Source: Burkholderiales bacterium Ga0077547
GTDB taxonomy: Bacteria; Pseudomonadota; Gammaproteobacteria; Burkholderiales; Burkholderiaceae_C
Direction: 5' to 3'
DNA length: 64,000 nucleotides
Assembly (NCBI GenBank): GCA_001464195.1
Contig: LNEY01000012.1
Location: forward strand, 124,001-188,000
How positions within the stretch are numbered: position 1 is the stretch's first letter; the number at the start of each line of letters is the position of its first letter. The notes beneath the pieces were generated by a model. It did no database searches and was not told the DNA's origin. It saw only the letters and a program-made list of their open reading frames with translations. The position numbers and the translations under genes were made by a program. Of this stretch, positions 27,635 to 35,912 are shown in pieces.

Positions 27635-28225
27635 TCAGGCCGATGCGCTGAGCAGCGCGTCGTCCAGCCGGTCGTCGCCCCAGAACATCTCATCGCCCAC
27701 GAAGAAGGTCGGCGCACCGAAGATGCCCTTGGCCTGCGCCGCCTCGGTCTGCTGTCGCAGCTTCAGCTTGCTGGCATCCGACTGCGCGGCGTCGAGGATC
27801 TGCTGCGCGGGCAACTGCAATTGGGTGAGTACTTCGGCCACGGTGTGTAGATCGTCGATCGCGCGGTCTTCAGCGAAATTCAGCAGCATGATGCGCCGAC
27901 AGTAGGCGCCTATCCAGGGCTGGTCGGCACCGACCAGTGCGACCCGAGCGGGCAGCAAGGAAGCGCGCGGAAACTCCGCCGGGCGCTGCCAGGGCAGGCC
28001 GTGCTTGCGGCACTGGCGCACCATGTCAGTCCACACGTATTCGCCCTTGGCTTTTTGCAGCACGAACGGCGAGGTGTTCCAGCCCAAGCTGCGAAAGATC
28101 GGCCCCAACAGCAACGGCTTCCAGCGGACGGTCACGCCGCGCTCTGCCGCAGCCGCCTCGATGCGCATCACGCTCAGGTAGCTGTAATTGCTGGCGAATT
28201 CAAACCAGAACTCGATCTCGCGCAT
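27635..28225 (-). CDS. DsbA-fold protein, 2-hydroxychromene-2-carboxylate isomerase family
   Basis: A 196-residue thioredoxin-like protein of the NahD/kappa-GST group: EFWFEFASNYSYLSVMRIEA at the N-terminus (Ser in place of the CxxC of DsbA), FKP-like KWKPLLLGPIF, and the C-terminal GAPTFFVGDEMFWGDDRLDD. Members use glutathione, for example to isomerise hydroxychromene carboxylates in naphthalene breakdown. No aromatic catabolic genes are nearby, so the physiological substrate is unknown. AGGAG lies 6 nt before ATG 28225. It is 14 bp downstream of parC and likely on its transcript. Confidence 0.88.
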   Translation of the reverse strand: MREIEFWFEFASNYSYLSVMRIEAAAAERGVTVRWKPLLLGPIFRSLGWNTSPFVLQKAKGEYVWTDMVRQCRKHGLPWQRPAEFPRASLLPARVALVGADQPWIGAYCRRIMLLNFAEDRAIDDLHTVAEVLTQLQLPAQQILDAAQSDASKLKLRQQTEAAQAKGIFGAPTFFVGDEMFWGDDRLDDALLSASA

Positions 28226-28239
28226 GGGTCGCTCCTGTG

Positions 28240-30582
28240 TCAGCCCGGCAACAGGCGCAAGGCCTTCGGGATCGCATCTTGCGCCTTGCCCTTGCGAGCG
28301 CGCTTGCCGGCATACGGCAGCAGTGCGGTGCCCTTGAGCACCTCGTCGCGCGCCTTGCCGCCGCGCCCGGTGCCTTCGATGCGCAGGGCCTGCGCAAACA
28401 CCGCCACACTGCCCAGCGTGTCCTTGCCTTCCAGCCCGATCAAGGTCAACCCACGGCCGCCATTGGGCTGCAGCTTCAATTCCGCCAGCGGGAACACCAG
28501 CAACCGGCCCTGTGCCGACAGGCAACCCACCTGATCTGCTGGTTTTTCCACGGCCACCAGCGCCGGTGGCAACAACTGCTCGCCGGCTTCCAGCGTCAGG
28601 AAGGCCTTGCCGCTGCGCTGGCGTGCCGTCAGATCGCCCACTCGCGCCAGCAGGCCATAGCCACCGCTGCCCGCCAGCAGCAGCGTCTGCTCGGCATGGC
28701 CTGCGAAATAGTGCGCCGGCTGGGTCCCCGACTCGAGCTCGATCAGCGTCGTGATCGGCTGCCCGTCGCCACGCCCGCCGGGCAGCAGGCTGACCGCGGT
28801 CGAATACACGCGGCCACTGCCGTTCGCCGCCGAGCCGAAGACCAGCAGCACGTCGACGCTGCGACAGGCAAACGTCGCGAGCAAGCCGTCGCCCGCCTTG
28901 AACTGCAGCGTCGCGGCATCGACCTCGTGCCCTTTCAGCGCGCGCACCCAGCCCTTGGCGCTGACGACCACCGTCACCGGCTCGTCGATCACCTTGATCT
29001 CGACCACGGCCTTCTTCTCGGCCTGGATCAGCGTGCGGCGCGGGTCTTTCTCAATCGCGCCGAACTGCTTGATGTCGGCCTCGATTTCCTTGATCACCGT
29101 GCGTTTCAGCGTGCCGGGGTTGCCGAGGATGTCTTCGAGCTTGCCCTGCTCGGCACGCAGTTCCTTCAGCTCTTGCTCGATCTTGATGGCTTCCAGCCGC
29201 GCGAGTTGGCGCAGGCGGATTTCGAGGATGTCGTCGGCCTGCCGATCGCTGAGCTTGAAGTGCTCGATCAGCGCGGGCTTGGGCTCGTCGGCGTTGCGGA
29301 TGATGCGGATCACCTCGTCGATGTTCAGCAGCACCAGCTGCCGGCCTTCGAGCACGTGGATGCGGGCTAGCACCTTGTCGAGCCGGTGCTGCGAGCGGCG
29401 CTGCACCGTCTGCAGGCGGAACGCCACCCACTCGGCCAACATCTGTCGCAGCGTCTTCTGCGTGGGCCGGCCATCGGCACCCACCATCGTCAGGTTGATC
29501 GGCGCTGAGCTTTCCAGGCTGGTGTGCGCCAGCAGCTGTGTGATGAGATCGCTCTGCTCGATGCGGCTGGTCTTCGGCTCGAACACCAGGCGCACCGGCG
29601 CGTCCTTGCTGGACTCATCTCGCACCGCGTCCAGCACGGCCAACAGCGAAGCTTTCAGCTGCAATTGATCCGCGCTCAGTGCCTTCTTACCGGCCTTGAC
29701 CTTCGGGTTGGTCAGTTCCTCGATCTCTTCCAACACGCGCTGCGAGCTGGTGCCCGGCGGCAGTTCGGTGACGACCAGCTGCCACTGGCCGCGCGCCAGG
29801 TCTTCGATCTTCCAGCGCGCGCGCACCTTCAGGCTGCCGCGGCCGGTGGCATAGGCGGCACGGATCTCGTCAGCGCTGCTGATGATCTGGCCGCCACCGG
29901 GATAGTCGGGGCCGGGGATCAGTTCGGCGAGTTCGTCGTCGCCGAGCTTGTCGTTCTTGATCAGCGCGATCGCCGCCAGCGCGACCTCGCGCAGGTTGTG
30001 GCTCGGGATCTCGGTGGCCAGGCCGACCGCGATGCCGCTCGCACCGTTCAGCAGCACGAAGGGCAGCCGGCTGGGCAACTGGCGCGGCTCCTGTGTCGAA
30101 CCATCGTAGTTGGGGATGAAATCGACCGTGCCTTCGTCGATCTCGTCGAGCAGCAGCCGCGAAATGGGCGCGAGGCGCGCCTCGGTGTAGCGCATCGCCG
30201 CCGCGCCGTCGCCATCGCGCGAGCCGAAATTGCCCTGGCCGTCGATCAGCGGGTAGCGCTGCGAGAAGTCCTGCGCCATGCGCACCAGCGCGTCGTAGGC
30301 AGCGGTGTCGCCGTGCGGGTGAAAGCGGCCGAGCACATCGCCCACCACCCGCGCACTCTTCACCGGCCGCGGCCCACCCGCGGTGGTGAAGCTCAGCCCC
30401 ATGCGGTCCATCGCGTACAGGATGCGCCGTTGCACCGGCTTCTGGCCGTCGCACACATCGGGCAGCGCCCGGCCCTTGACGACGCTCAGTGCGTATTCGA
30501 GGTAGGCGCGTTCGGCGTAATGGGCGAGCGTGACGGCGTCGGTGGGGTCGGTGGCGGGAGGGAGGTCGAACAGGTCGTTCAT
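28240..30582 (-). CDS. parC: DNA topoisomerase IV subunit A
   Basis: A 780-residue type IIA topoisomerase subunit. It has the catalytic Arg131-Tyr132 ([15 protein letters not shown]), the DNA-gate helix [19 protein letters not shown] (residue 92 is Thr and 97 is Asp at the sites linked to quinolone response in other species, the natural form in many betaproteobacteria) and FIPNYDGS. The C-terminal part is a short beta-pinwheel without a clear GyrA box, which supports ParC over GyrA. ParC decatenates daughter chromosomes with ParE. It is separated from parE by a 2.5-kb insert; in relatives the two genes adjoin. Confidence 0.94.
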   Translation of the reverse strand: MNDLFDLPPATDPTDAVTLAHYAERAYLEYALSVVKGRALPDVCDGQKPVQRRILYAMDRMGLSFTTAGGPRPVKSARVVGDVLGRFHPHGDTAAYDALVRMAQDFSQRYPLIDGQGNFGSRDGDGAAAMRYTEARLAPISRLLLDEIDEGTVDFIPNYDGSTQEPRQLPSRLPFVLLNGASGIAVGLATEIPSHNLREVALAAIALIKNDKLGDDELAELIPGPDYPGGGQIISSADEIRAAYATGRGSLKVRARWKIEDLARGQWQLVVTELPPGTSSQRVLEEIEELTNPKVKAGKKALSADQLQLKASLLAVLDAVRDESSKDAPVRLVFEPKTSRIEQSDLITQLLAHTSLESSAPINLTMVGADGRPTQKTLRQMLAEWVAFRLQTVQRRSQHRLDKVLARIHVLEGRQLVLLNIDEVIRIIRNADEPKPALIEHFKLSDRQADDILEIRLRQLARLEAIKIEQELKELRAEQGKLEDILGNPGTLKRTVIKEIEADIKQFGAIEKDPRRTLIQAEKKAVVEIKVIDEPVTVVVSAKGWVRALKGHEVDAATLQFKAGDGLLATFACRSVDVLLVFGSAANGSGRVYSTAVSLLPGGRGDGQPITTLIELESGTQPAHYFAGHAEQTLLLAGSGGYGLLARVGDLTARQRSGKAFLTLEAGEQLLPPALVAVEKPADQVGCLSAQGRLLVFPLAELKLQPNGGRGLTLIGLEGKDTLGSVAVFAQALRIEGTGRGGKARDEVLKGTALLPYAGKRARKGKAQDAIPKALRLLPG

Positions 30583-30604
30583 GCGGAGAAAGGCTGGCGG
30601 ATGG

Positions 30605-30630
30605 TGAGGCGCTGCGAGAGCAGCGCCTCA
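30605..30630 (-). promoter_or_regulatory. Strong hairpin in the parC leader
   Basis: A perfect 11-bp stem TGAGGCGCTGC / GCAGCGCCTCA with tetraloop GAGA (plus strand) ends 23 nt before the parC start codon. It is not followed by a T-run in either direction, so it is unlikely to be a terminator. It would form a stable hairpin in the parC 5' leader. Role unknown. Confidence 0.55.
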
Positions 30631-30707
30631 GCTGGATCGGCAAAGTGCTATGGGGTAGCGGTTTGAATGCTCAGAGCGTCAATTGTGTAGCTCAGGCAGG
30701 TGTCAGC

Positions 30708-30833
30708 GCGCGATCAGGCCGACGGGGCACTCTGCTCCGCGAATGTCCCCCGGCCGGGCTGCGCCCGACCTCCTCCTTTATTTCGCTGCGCAGAGCGCCC
30801 CATCGGCCCGATCGGGGTGGCACTGCGATGTTC
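30708..30833. repeat. Palindromic repeat, copy 1 (left of the PIN TA pair)
   Basis: A 126-bp sequence, nearly identical (four differences by eye) to 31546-31671 in the same orientation. Inside it, 30712-30813 is a long imperfect palindrome whose outer arms GATCAGGCCGACGGGGC... and ...GCCCCATCGGCCCGATC pair. The core reads on the minus strand GGAGGAGGTCGGGCGCAGCC and GGGGGACATTCGCGGA. It lies in the 308-bp gene-free interval 30583-30890 together with the parC-leader hairpin. No protein is encoded. Confidence 0.9.
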
Positions 30834-30861
30834 TCCGCGAGTACCACAGCGAAGATGCTCC

Positions 30862-30885
30862 AATGACAGCACAGGTGCTATCATT
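30862..30885 (+). promoter_or_regulatory. Operator palindrome at the PIN-toxin promoter
   Basis: Arms AATGACAGCAC and GTGCTATCATT flank a 2-bp centre and pair over 11 bp with a single mismatch. The right arm includes TATCAT (30879-30884), a candidate -10 element only 6 nt before the toxin GTG, so transcription would start at the start codon. No good -35 is seen at 17 bp. This is a likely binding site for the ribbon-helix-helix antitoxin. Confidence 0.6.
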
Positions 30886-30890
30886 TCTCT

Positions 30891-31325
30891 GTGATAACGC
30901 TCGTGCTGGACACCAACACACTCGTTGCGGCGCTGCTGCGCGGTGGCGGGAGCGCACGTGCTGTGCTTCGAGCCTGCTTGCACGAACAGTACCAGCCAGT
31001 CCTGGGCCCGGCACTGCTTGCCGAGTACGAAGACGTTCTCGGACGCTCGGAGCTGTTTGCGGACTCGGTTCTGACTGCCAAGGAGCGCGGCGAACTGTTC
31101 GATGGCTTGTTGCATCGGTGCCGCTGGGTCGAGGTTTTTTATGCTTGGCGGCCCAACTTGCCCGATGAAGCCGACAACCATCTGATCGAGTTGGGTGTGG
31201 CCGCGCAGGCCGACGCCATCGTCACGCGCAACCTGCGCGATGTGGCGCACGGCGAGTTGAAGTTTCCCTCGCTCAGGGTGCTGACACCCGAGCAATGCCT
31301 GGAGGTTTTTCCATGTCCACTTTGA
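30891..31325 (+). CDS. PIN-domain toxin (COG1569 family, VapC-like)
   Basis: A 144-residue PIN-fold nuclease of the putative toxin component, PIN family (COG1569). The acidic centre is visible: Asp7 (VLDTNTLVAALL), Glu in LLAEYEDVLGR, Asp in LPDEADNHLIELG, and Asp in ADAIVTRNLRDV. Such proteins cleave RNA when free of antitoxin. GTG 30891 is the only start before the conserved VLDTN, and it has no Shine-Dalgarno. The gene precedes and overlaps the antitoxin by 13 nt, the reverse of classical vapBC. Confidence 0.88.
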   Translation: MITLVLDTNTLVAALLRGGGSARAVLRACLHEQYQPVLGPALLAEYEDVLGRSELFADSVLTAKERGELFDGLLHRCRWVEVFYAWRPNLPDEADNHLIELGVAAQADAIVTRNLRDVAHGELKFPSLRVLTPEQCLEVFPCPL

Positions 31326-31528
31326 CGATTCGTTTGCCGGACGACAAGCACGAGCGCCTGAAAGCCCTCGCGAAGTCGAACTCGATCAGCATCAACCGGC
31401 TGATGGACGAACTGGCTACCGTGGCACTCGCCAACTACGACGCCCGTGTACGCTTCGAAACGCGTGCGGCGCGCGGCAACCCGAAGCGCGCGCTGGCCTT
31501 GCTCGACAAGCTTGATCGGGCTGGTTGA
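31313..31528 (+). CDS. Ribbon-helix-helix antitoxin partner of the PIN toxin
   Basis: A 71-residue protein. Its N-terminus STLTIRLPDDKHERLKALAK is a ribbon-helix-helix beta strand and first helix, followed by NSISINRLMDELATVALANYD. It should bind DNA as a dimer at the promoter palindrome and, through its charged C-terminus (RVRFETRAARGNPKRALALL), block the PIN toxin. A GGAGG site 7 nt before ATG 31313 lies inside the toxin coding region, so it is much better placed for translation than the toxin. Confidence 0.85.
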   Translation: MSTLTIRLPDDKHERLKALAKSNSISINRLMDELATVALANYDARVRFETRAARGNPKRALALLDKLDRAG

Positions 31529-31545
31529 TTCGTGCGGTGGCTGGA

Positions 31546-31671
31546 GCGCGATCAGGCCGACGGGGCACTCTGCTCCGCGAATGTCCCCCGGCCCGGCTGC
31601 GCCCGACCTCCTCCTTTACTTCGCTGCGCAGAGCGCCCCATCGGCCTGATCGGGGTGGCACTGCGGTGTTC
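31546..31671. repeat. Palindromic repeat, copy 2 (right of the PIN TA pair)
   Basis: Direct duplicate of copy 1, same length and orientation. Palindromic part 31550-31651, with arms GATCAGGCCGACGGGGC and GCCCCATCGGCCTGATC. It begins 18 bp after the antitoxin stop, so the TA pair is bracketed by direct repeats 838 bp apart. It occupies most of the 335-bp gene-free interval 31529-31863. The remaining 190 bp contains only a 15-codon frame at 31743-31790 and an ACTGTC/GACAGT hairpin (31808-31831), neither of which I can interpret. Confidence 0.9.
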
Positions 31672-31863
31672 GTAGCCCGCAAGCCAGAAACGCGGATCAG
31701 AAATCTCGCCGCCGCCTCATCTCGACCAATAACGGACAAGCAATGAACAATCCTGAAGCAGGCGTTCAGTCTTTGGCGGATGCTGCTTGAGAGGCAACGT
31801 AAGCTTAACTGTCGGCTGAAATATTGACAGTCGCAGGGCGCATCTCCTTCCCCAGGCAATAGC

Positions 31864-32907
31864 GTGACTTCAGAAGCAGAGTTCGAAGAATTACTCGCGC
31901 GTCATCGAGCGGCGCTGGCCGAGGAAGCTCGCTTTGAGATTCTTCAAGCCGCTGACCTGATAGCGGCGTTCACTGATGTTGCTGCATCGGTCGGGGTCGC
32001 TTTGGATACGAATTCCTTCGATCACGTACCGACCATCGGCGTCGTTGCCACAGCACCAGGACTGGCTACGAGGCTCCTGACGTCAATACATGCCGATAAG
32101 GACGGCCTGTTCTCCTTCTCTGAATTGGCCTCACACCTGCCACCACCCAGGTTCCAGTCCGGCTACTTCCAAGGTACGAACTATGTATTGATGGCTCATC
32201 CCTGTTATCGACGGATGATGAGCCCGTTCAATAACTGGACTCCGCGCTTCGTCGATATCTTTTGGGCGTTAGAGATTCCTGCCCTCGACAAGTACGTCGC
32301 CCTTGATGAGGATCGAGTGCGAATTGACGTTGACGGTCCTTCGTACTTCGAGAGGGATACGTGGTACGGCGCTCCGTACAACGAGGACATCGGCAAGATC
32401 CCACCCGGAACAATAAAGCTTCGACCTCCCTTAGACATCGACCCGCATCACATTGACATCTTCTTCTCAAAGACCTACTGCCTTGACATCAAGTGGAGCG
32501 ACGCAAGGGGCGTAAAGGTATTTCAAGCACTTGAACTGAAGACGCACGATGTGCAGATAGAACTCAACGGCGTTAGCTACTTCCCAGCACGCTATCTACA
32601 CGCTGAGTTCGACATGGAGACCAATAACTTCCGTCACTTCGATGGGGCAGTGCAACTGCTCTCCGAAGACGAATACCTACATCGCCGTGACTCAGATTTC
32701 AACGTCAACGCGAAGAGTCTTGATCACATCAAGGCACGCTCCAAGAAGGTGTTCAAGCTGAACGGCCCACTTCCGATCGCGGCCTGGGTCGAGCTCTGTT
32801 GCCATTTCCTACCTGCAAACCCTCTCACCTTTGAATACTTCACAGGCTCGTATCCTCAGCACGTGAATGACTTCCTGGCGAGGTTCCGGTCACGCACTAC
32901 ACGGTGA
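31864..32907 (+). CDS. Hypothetical protein of unknown family, probably acquired
   Basis: A 347-residue soluble protein with no signal peptide, membrane helix or motif that I recognise. It opens with a helical acidic region (SEAEFEELLARHRAALAEEA). A beta-rich middle follows with many aromatic and His/Asp residues (RPPLDIDPHHIDIFFSKTY, SYFPARYLHAEFDMETNNF). It closes with FKLNGPLPIAAWVELCCHFL and NPLTFEYFTGSYPQHVNDFL. Codons are clearly AT-richer than the housekeeping genes around it. Start GTG 31864 has no obvious ribosome site; the next in-frame ATG is far inside. It lies between repeat copies 2 and 3 and might be an effector or defence gene, but nothing proves this. Confidence 0.75.
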   Translation: MTSEAEFEELLARHRAALAEEARFEILQAADLIAAFTDVAASVGVALDTNSFDHVPTIGVVATAPGLATRLLTSIHADKDGLFSFSELASHLPPPRFQSGYFQGTNYVLMAHPCYRRMMSPFNNWTPRFVDIFWALEIPALDKYVALDEDRVRIDVDGPSYFERDTWYGAPYNEDIGKIPPGTIKLRPPLDIDPHHIDIFFSKTYCLDIKWSDARGVKVFQALELKTHDVQIELNGVSYFPARYLHAEFDMETNNFRHFDGAVQLLSEDEYLHRRDSDFNVNAKSLDHIKARSKKVFKLNGPLPIAAWVELCCHFLPANPLTFEYFTGSYPQHVNDFLARFRSRTTR

Positions 32908-33032
32908 GAGCGGAGCCTAGCCACTGCTCTAGGCAAGGCGCCGCCGAAATCGGCGTTTGTAGGTCGGCTAGCAGGGCTGCTTCTGCATACGCCGAGGCGT
33001 CGATAGAGTCGGAACGGCACATCGCCCCGCCC

Positions 33033-33134
33033 GCCAAAGCCACCGGGCAATCCCCGCAGCGAAATCAAGGGGGAGGTCGGCGCAGCCGGCCGGAGGACAT
33101 TCGCGGAGGGGGTTGCCCGGTGGCTTCGGTGGCC
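33033..33134. repeat. Palindromic repeat, copy 3 (inverted, diverged arms)
   Basis: The core (about 33054-33107) reads GCAGCGAAAT, GGGGGAGGTCGGCGCAGCC, and GGAGGACATTCGCGGA, matching the minus strand of copies 1 and 2. It is therefore in the opposite orientation. The arms are different in sequence (AGCCACCGGGCAA at 33038-33050 and TTGCCCGGTGGCT at 33113-33125) yet pair perfectly over 13 bp. It ends 5 bp before the parE stop. The upstream 125 bp (32908-33032) holds a small CGCCG-AAAT-CGGCG-TTT hairpin (32942-32958), possibly a weak terminator for the unknown gene. Confidence 0.85.
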
Positions 33135-33138
33135 TCAG

Positions 33139-35217
33139 TCAAACATCCACGTCAACCTCGTCGCCGTGCAACTCCATCAAGTCACGCCGCGCCTGCGCCT
33201 CGCCCTTGCCCATCAGCTTGGTCAATGATTCGACGGTGGCGGCGAAGCCCAGATCGCCGAAGGCGATCGGCAGCAATCGGCGGGTTTCGGGGTTCAGCGT
33301 GGTGTCCCACAGCTGCTCGGCGTTCATCTCGCCCAGGCCCTTGAAGCGGCTGATGCTCCAGGCGCTGTGGTGTGGGGGTTCGCGGCAGCCTTCCTTGCGC
33401 AGCCGGTCGAGCGTCGCGGTCAGTTCGCCTTCGTCCAGCGCATAGATCTTCGCGGCGGGCTTCTTGCCGCGCGCTGGCGCGTCGATGCGGAACAGCGGCG
33501 GCTTGGCGATGTACAGGTGCCCGGCTTCGATCAGCTTCGGGAAGTGCCGGAAGAACAGCGTCAGCAGCAGCACCTGGATGTGCGAGCCGTCGACATCGGC
33601 GTCGCTCAGGATGCAGACCTTGCCGTAGCGCAGCCCGCTCAAGTCGGGCGTGTGGCCATCGGCATAAGGGCCGGCGCCGTGAGGATCGACACCGATCGCG
33701 ACCGCGATGTCGTGGATCTCGTTGTTCGCAAACAGCCGGTCGCGCTCGACTTCCCACGAGTTCAGCACCTTGCCGCGCAGCGGCAAGATCGCCTGCGTCT
33801 CCTTGTTGCGGCCCATCTTCGCGCTGCCGCCGGCCGAGTCGCCCTCGACCAGAAACAGCTCGTTGTGCAGCAGATCGCGGCTTTCGCAATCGGTGAGCTT
33901 GCCAGGCAGCACGGCCACGCCCGAGCCTTTGCGCTTCTCGACCTTCTGGCTCGCGCGCTGCCGCGTCTGTGCCTGCTTGATCACCAGCTCGGCGAGCTTC
34001 TTGCCGTAATCGACGTGCTGGTTCAGCCACAGTTCCAGCGGCGGCTTGACGCAGCCCGACACCAGCCGCAGCGCGTCGCGGCTGTTCAACCGCTCCTTGA
34101 TCTGGCCCTGAAACTGCGGGTCCAGCACCTTGGCGCTCAGCACGAAGCTGGCGCGCGAGAACACGTCGTCGGGCATCAGCTTCACGCCCTTGGGCAGCAG
34201 GCTGTGCAGGTCGATGAAGTTCTTGATGGCGCCGAACAGCCCGTCCTTCAGTCCCGACTCGTGCGTGCCGCCGTTGATGGTGGGGATCAGGTTCACGTAG
34301 CTCTCGCGCACCGGAGTGCCGTCTTCGGTGAAGGCCACGCACCAGGTCGCGCCCTCGCCTTTTGCGAAGTTCGCGAAGTTCGCAGAGCTCTCCGACTCGG
34401 ACCCATCGGCGTGGAATGCGCCCTCGAACAGCGGGATCAGCGGATCGGCGCTCAGCGTCTGCATCAGGTAATCGCGCAGGCCGCCCTGGTACAGCCATGT
34501 CTGCGTTTCGTGATCGGTACGGCCCGTTTTCTCGATCGTCAGCGACACGCTGGCGCCAGGCATCAGCACCGCCTTGCTGCGCAGCAGATGAGTCATGTCG
34601 GCCCGCGGCAGATCGACGCTTTCAAAGTACTTGGCGTCGGGCCAGGCGCGCACCGTGGTGCCGCTCTTGCGGTCACCCGACGAGGCCGACAACACAGCCT
34701 TGCGCAGCGTCAGCGGCTCGATCACGTCGCCACCGGCAAACGCGAGTTGCGCCACCTGACCTTCTCGAAACACCGCGACCTCCAGCCGCTTCGACAGCGC
34801 ATTGGTCACGCTGACGCCCACGCCGTGCAAGCCGCCCGAAAAGCTGTAGGCACCGCCCGAGCCCTTGTCGAACTTGCCGCCCGCGTGTAACTGGGTGAAC
34901 ACGATCTCGACCACCGGACGCAGTTCCTCCGGGTGCATACCGAACGGGATGCCGCGGCCATCGTCGTGCACGCTGACCGAACCGTCGGCGTGCAAGGTCA
35001 CATCGATGCGCTTGCCGTGGCCTGCCAGGGCTTCGTCGGCCGCGTTATCAATCACCTCTTGCACGATGTGCAAGGGGTTGTCGGTGCGGGTGTACATGCC
35101 CGGTCGCTGCTTGACCGGTTCGAGGCCTTTCAGCACACGGATCGAGGATTCACCGTAACTGTTGGGGCTGACAGACGAAGCGGCGGTGGGGGTTCGTGCA
35201 GGGGGGCGGGTGACCAT
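33139..35217 (-). CDS. parE: DNA topoisomerase IV subunit B
   Basis: A 692-residue GHKL ATPase/TOPRIM subunit. The ATP site has Asn58 (VQEVIDNAADEALAG) and HDDGRGIPFGMHPEE; the ATP lid region is AYSFSGGLHGVGVSVTNALS. TOPRIM motifs are FLVEGDSAGGSAKMGRNKET and LSDADVDGSHIQVLLLTLFF. The length lacks the 165-residue insert of enterobacterial GyrB. The QLHAGGKFDKGSGGAYSFSG-type sequence favours ParE. ATG 35217 follows no strong ribosome site. It diverges from the methyltransferase gene 58 bp away. Its normal downstream partner parC lies beyond the island. Confidence 0.94.
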   Translation of the reverse strand: MVTRPPARTPTAASSVSPNSYGESSIRVLKGLEPVKQRPGMYTRTDNPLHIVQEVIDNAADEALAGHGKRIDVTLHADGSVSVHDDGRGIPFGMHPEELRPVVEIVFTQLHAGGKFDKGSGGAYSFSGGLHGVGVSVTNALSKRLEVAVFREGQVAQLAFAGGDVIEPLTLRKAVLSASSGDRKSGTTVRAWPDAKYFESVDLPRADMTHLLRSKAVLMPGASVSLTIEKTGRTDHETQTWLYQGGLRDYLMQTLSADPLIPLFEGAFHADGSESESSANFANFAKGEGATWCVAFTEDGTPVRESYVNLIPTINGGTHESGLKDGLFGAIKNFIDLHSLLPKGVKLMPDDVFSRASFVLSAKVLDPQFQGQIKERLNSRDALRLVSGCVKPPLELWLNQHVDYGKKLAELVIKQAQTRQRASQKVEKRKGSGVAVLPGKLTDCESRDLLHNELFLVEGDSAGGSAKMGRNKETQAILPLRGKVLNSWEVERDRLFANNEIHDIAVAIGVDPHGAGPYADGHTPDLSGLRYGKVCILSDADVDGSHIQVLLLTLFFRHFPKLIEAGHLYIAKPPLFRIDAPARGKKPAAKIYALDEGELTATLDRLRKEGCREPPHHSAWSISRFKGLGEMNAEQLWDTTLNPETRRLLPIAFGDLGFAATVESLTKLMGKGEAQARRDLMELHGDEVDVDV

Positions 35218-35275
35218 GGCGGCGGATTGTAGGGAGGGGTGCTCTACATTGCCGCACCTGCATCAGCATCCGCAA

Positions 35276-35887
35276 ATGACCGATCTTTCTGCATCCAAGA
35301 GTCGCCTGCCGCCTGCCCACACCGGTCTCGTGGCCTCGGAATGGGTGCAGCGCTGGTCGCACTTGATCGAGCCGGGCGGCCGCGTGCTGGACGTCGCCTG
35401 TGGCGGTGGGCGGCACACACGCTGGTTTCACGATCGCGGTTGCGTCATGACTGCGGTGGATCGCGACGCCTCCTCCCTCCAAGGCCTGGCGCATGTCGCA
35501 CGCACCGTGCAAGCCGACCTCGAAGGCCAGCCCTGGCCCCTGGCGGGCGAGACCTTCTCGGCCGTGGTGGTGACAAACTACCTGTGGCGGGCGCTGCTGC
35601 CCGATATCGCCCGAAGCGTGGCTGCTTCGGGTGTGCTGATCTACGAAACCTTCGCGGAGGGGAACGCCAGCGTCGGCAAGCCCTCCAACCCCGACTTTCT
35701 GCTGCGCCCCGGCGAGCTGTTGCACTTCGCGGCAGCGCATGGTCTGCGCGTGGTGGCCTACGAAGATGGTTTTTGCAGCCTACCCGATCGATTCATCCAG
35801 CGGATGGTGGCCGTTCGACCTTCGACCGGCAGCGCCGACAGGCAGCGCCATCTGCGGCAGCCCGTGAACCCTCCCCGCGCCAGCTAA
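35276..35887 (+). CDS. Class I SAM-dependent methyltransferase
   Basis: A 203-residue Rossmann-fold methyltransferase. The SAM loop is [20 protein letters not shown] (motif I), followed by [11 protein letters not shown], and motif IV is [18 protein letters not shown], then [13 protein letters not shown]. The [21 protein letters not shown] segment resembles tellurite-resistance (TehB-like) or DUF-type methyltransferases common in proteobacteria; the substrate is not predictable. ATG 35276 is preferred over upstream frames that overlap parE. It is separated from dapA by 25 bp and could be co-transcribed with it. Confidence 0.85.
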   Translation: MTDLSASKSRLPPAHTGLVASEWVQRWSHLIEPGGRVLDVACGGGRHTRWFHDRGCVMTAVDRDASSLQGLAHVARTVQADLEGQPWPLAGETFSAVVVTNYLWRALLPDIARSVAASGVLIYETFAEGNASVGKPSNPDFLLRPGELLHFAAAHGLRVVAYEDGFCSLPDRFIQRMVAVRPSTGSADRQRHLRQPVNPPRAS

Positions 35888-35912
35888 AATCGAGAGCTTG
35901 CAAGGAATTCCC

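Larger units (their letters stand above)
30583..33138. other. Accessory island inserted between parE and parC
   Basis: The interval between the parE stop and the parC start contains two plus-strand toxin-antitoxin genes, one unknown plus-strand gene with AT-richer codons, and three copies of a palindromic repeat. The flanking genes are both on the minus strand and belong to one complex. No integrase or transposase gene and no clear target-site duplication were found. That it is an insertion is inferred from the usual parE-parC neighbourhood. Confidence 0.65.

Noticed and set aside
27635-28225. DsbA partner for the neighbouring dsbB
   Set aside because: The protein lacks a CxxC motif and a signal peptide; it belongs to the hydroxychromene carboxylate isomerase group.
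30310-30345. Quinolone-resistance type residues in ParC (Thr92, Asp97)
   Set aside because: These residues are, as far as I know, the normal form in many betaproteobacteria; no inference about resistance is justified.
31802-31832. Integron attC-like site (GCTTAAC near a hairpin)
   Set aside because: One core-like heptamer matches RYYYAAC, but no partner GTTRRRY at suitable distance and no integrase. Insufficient.
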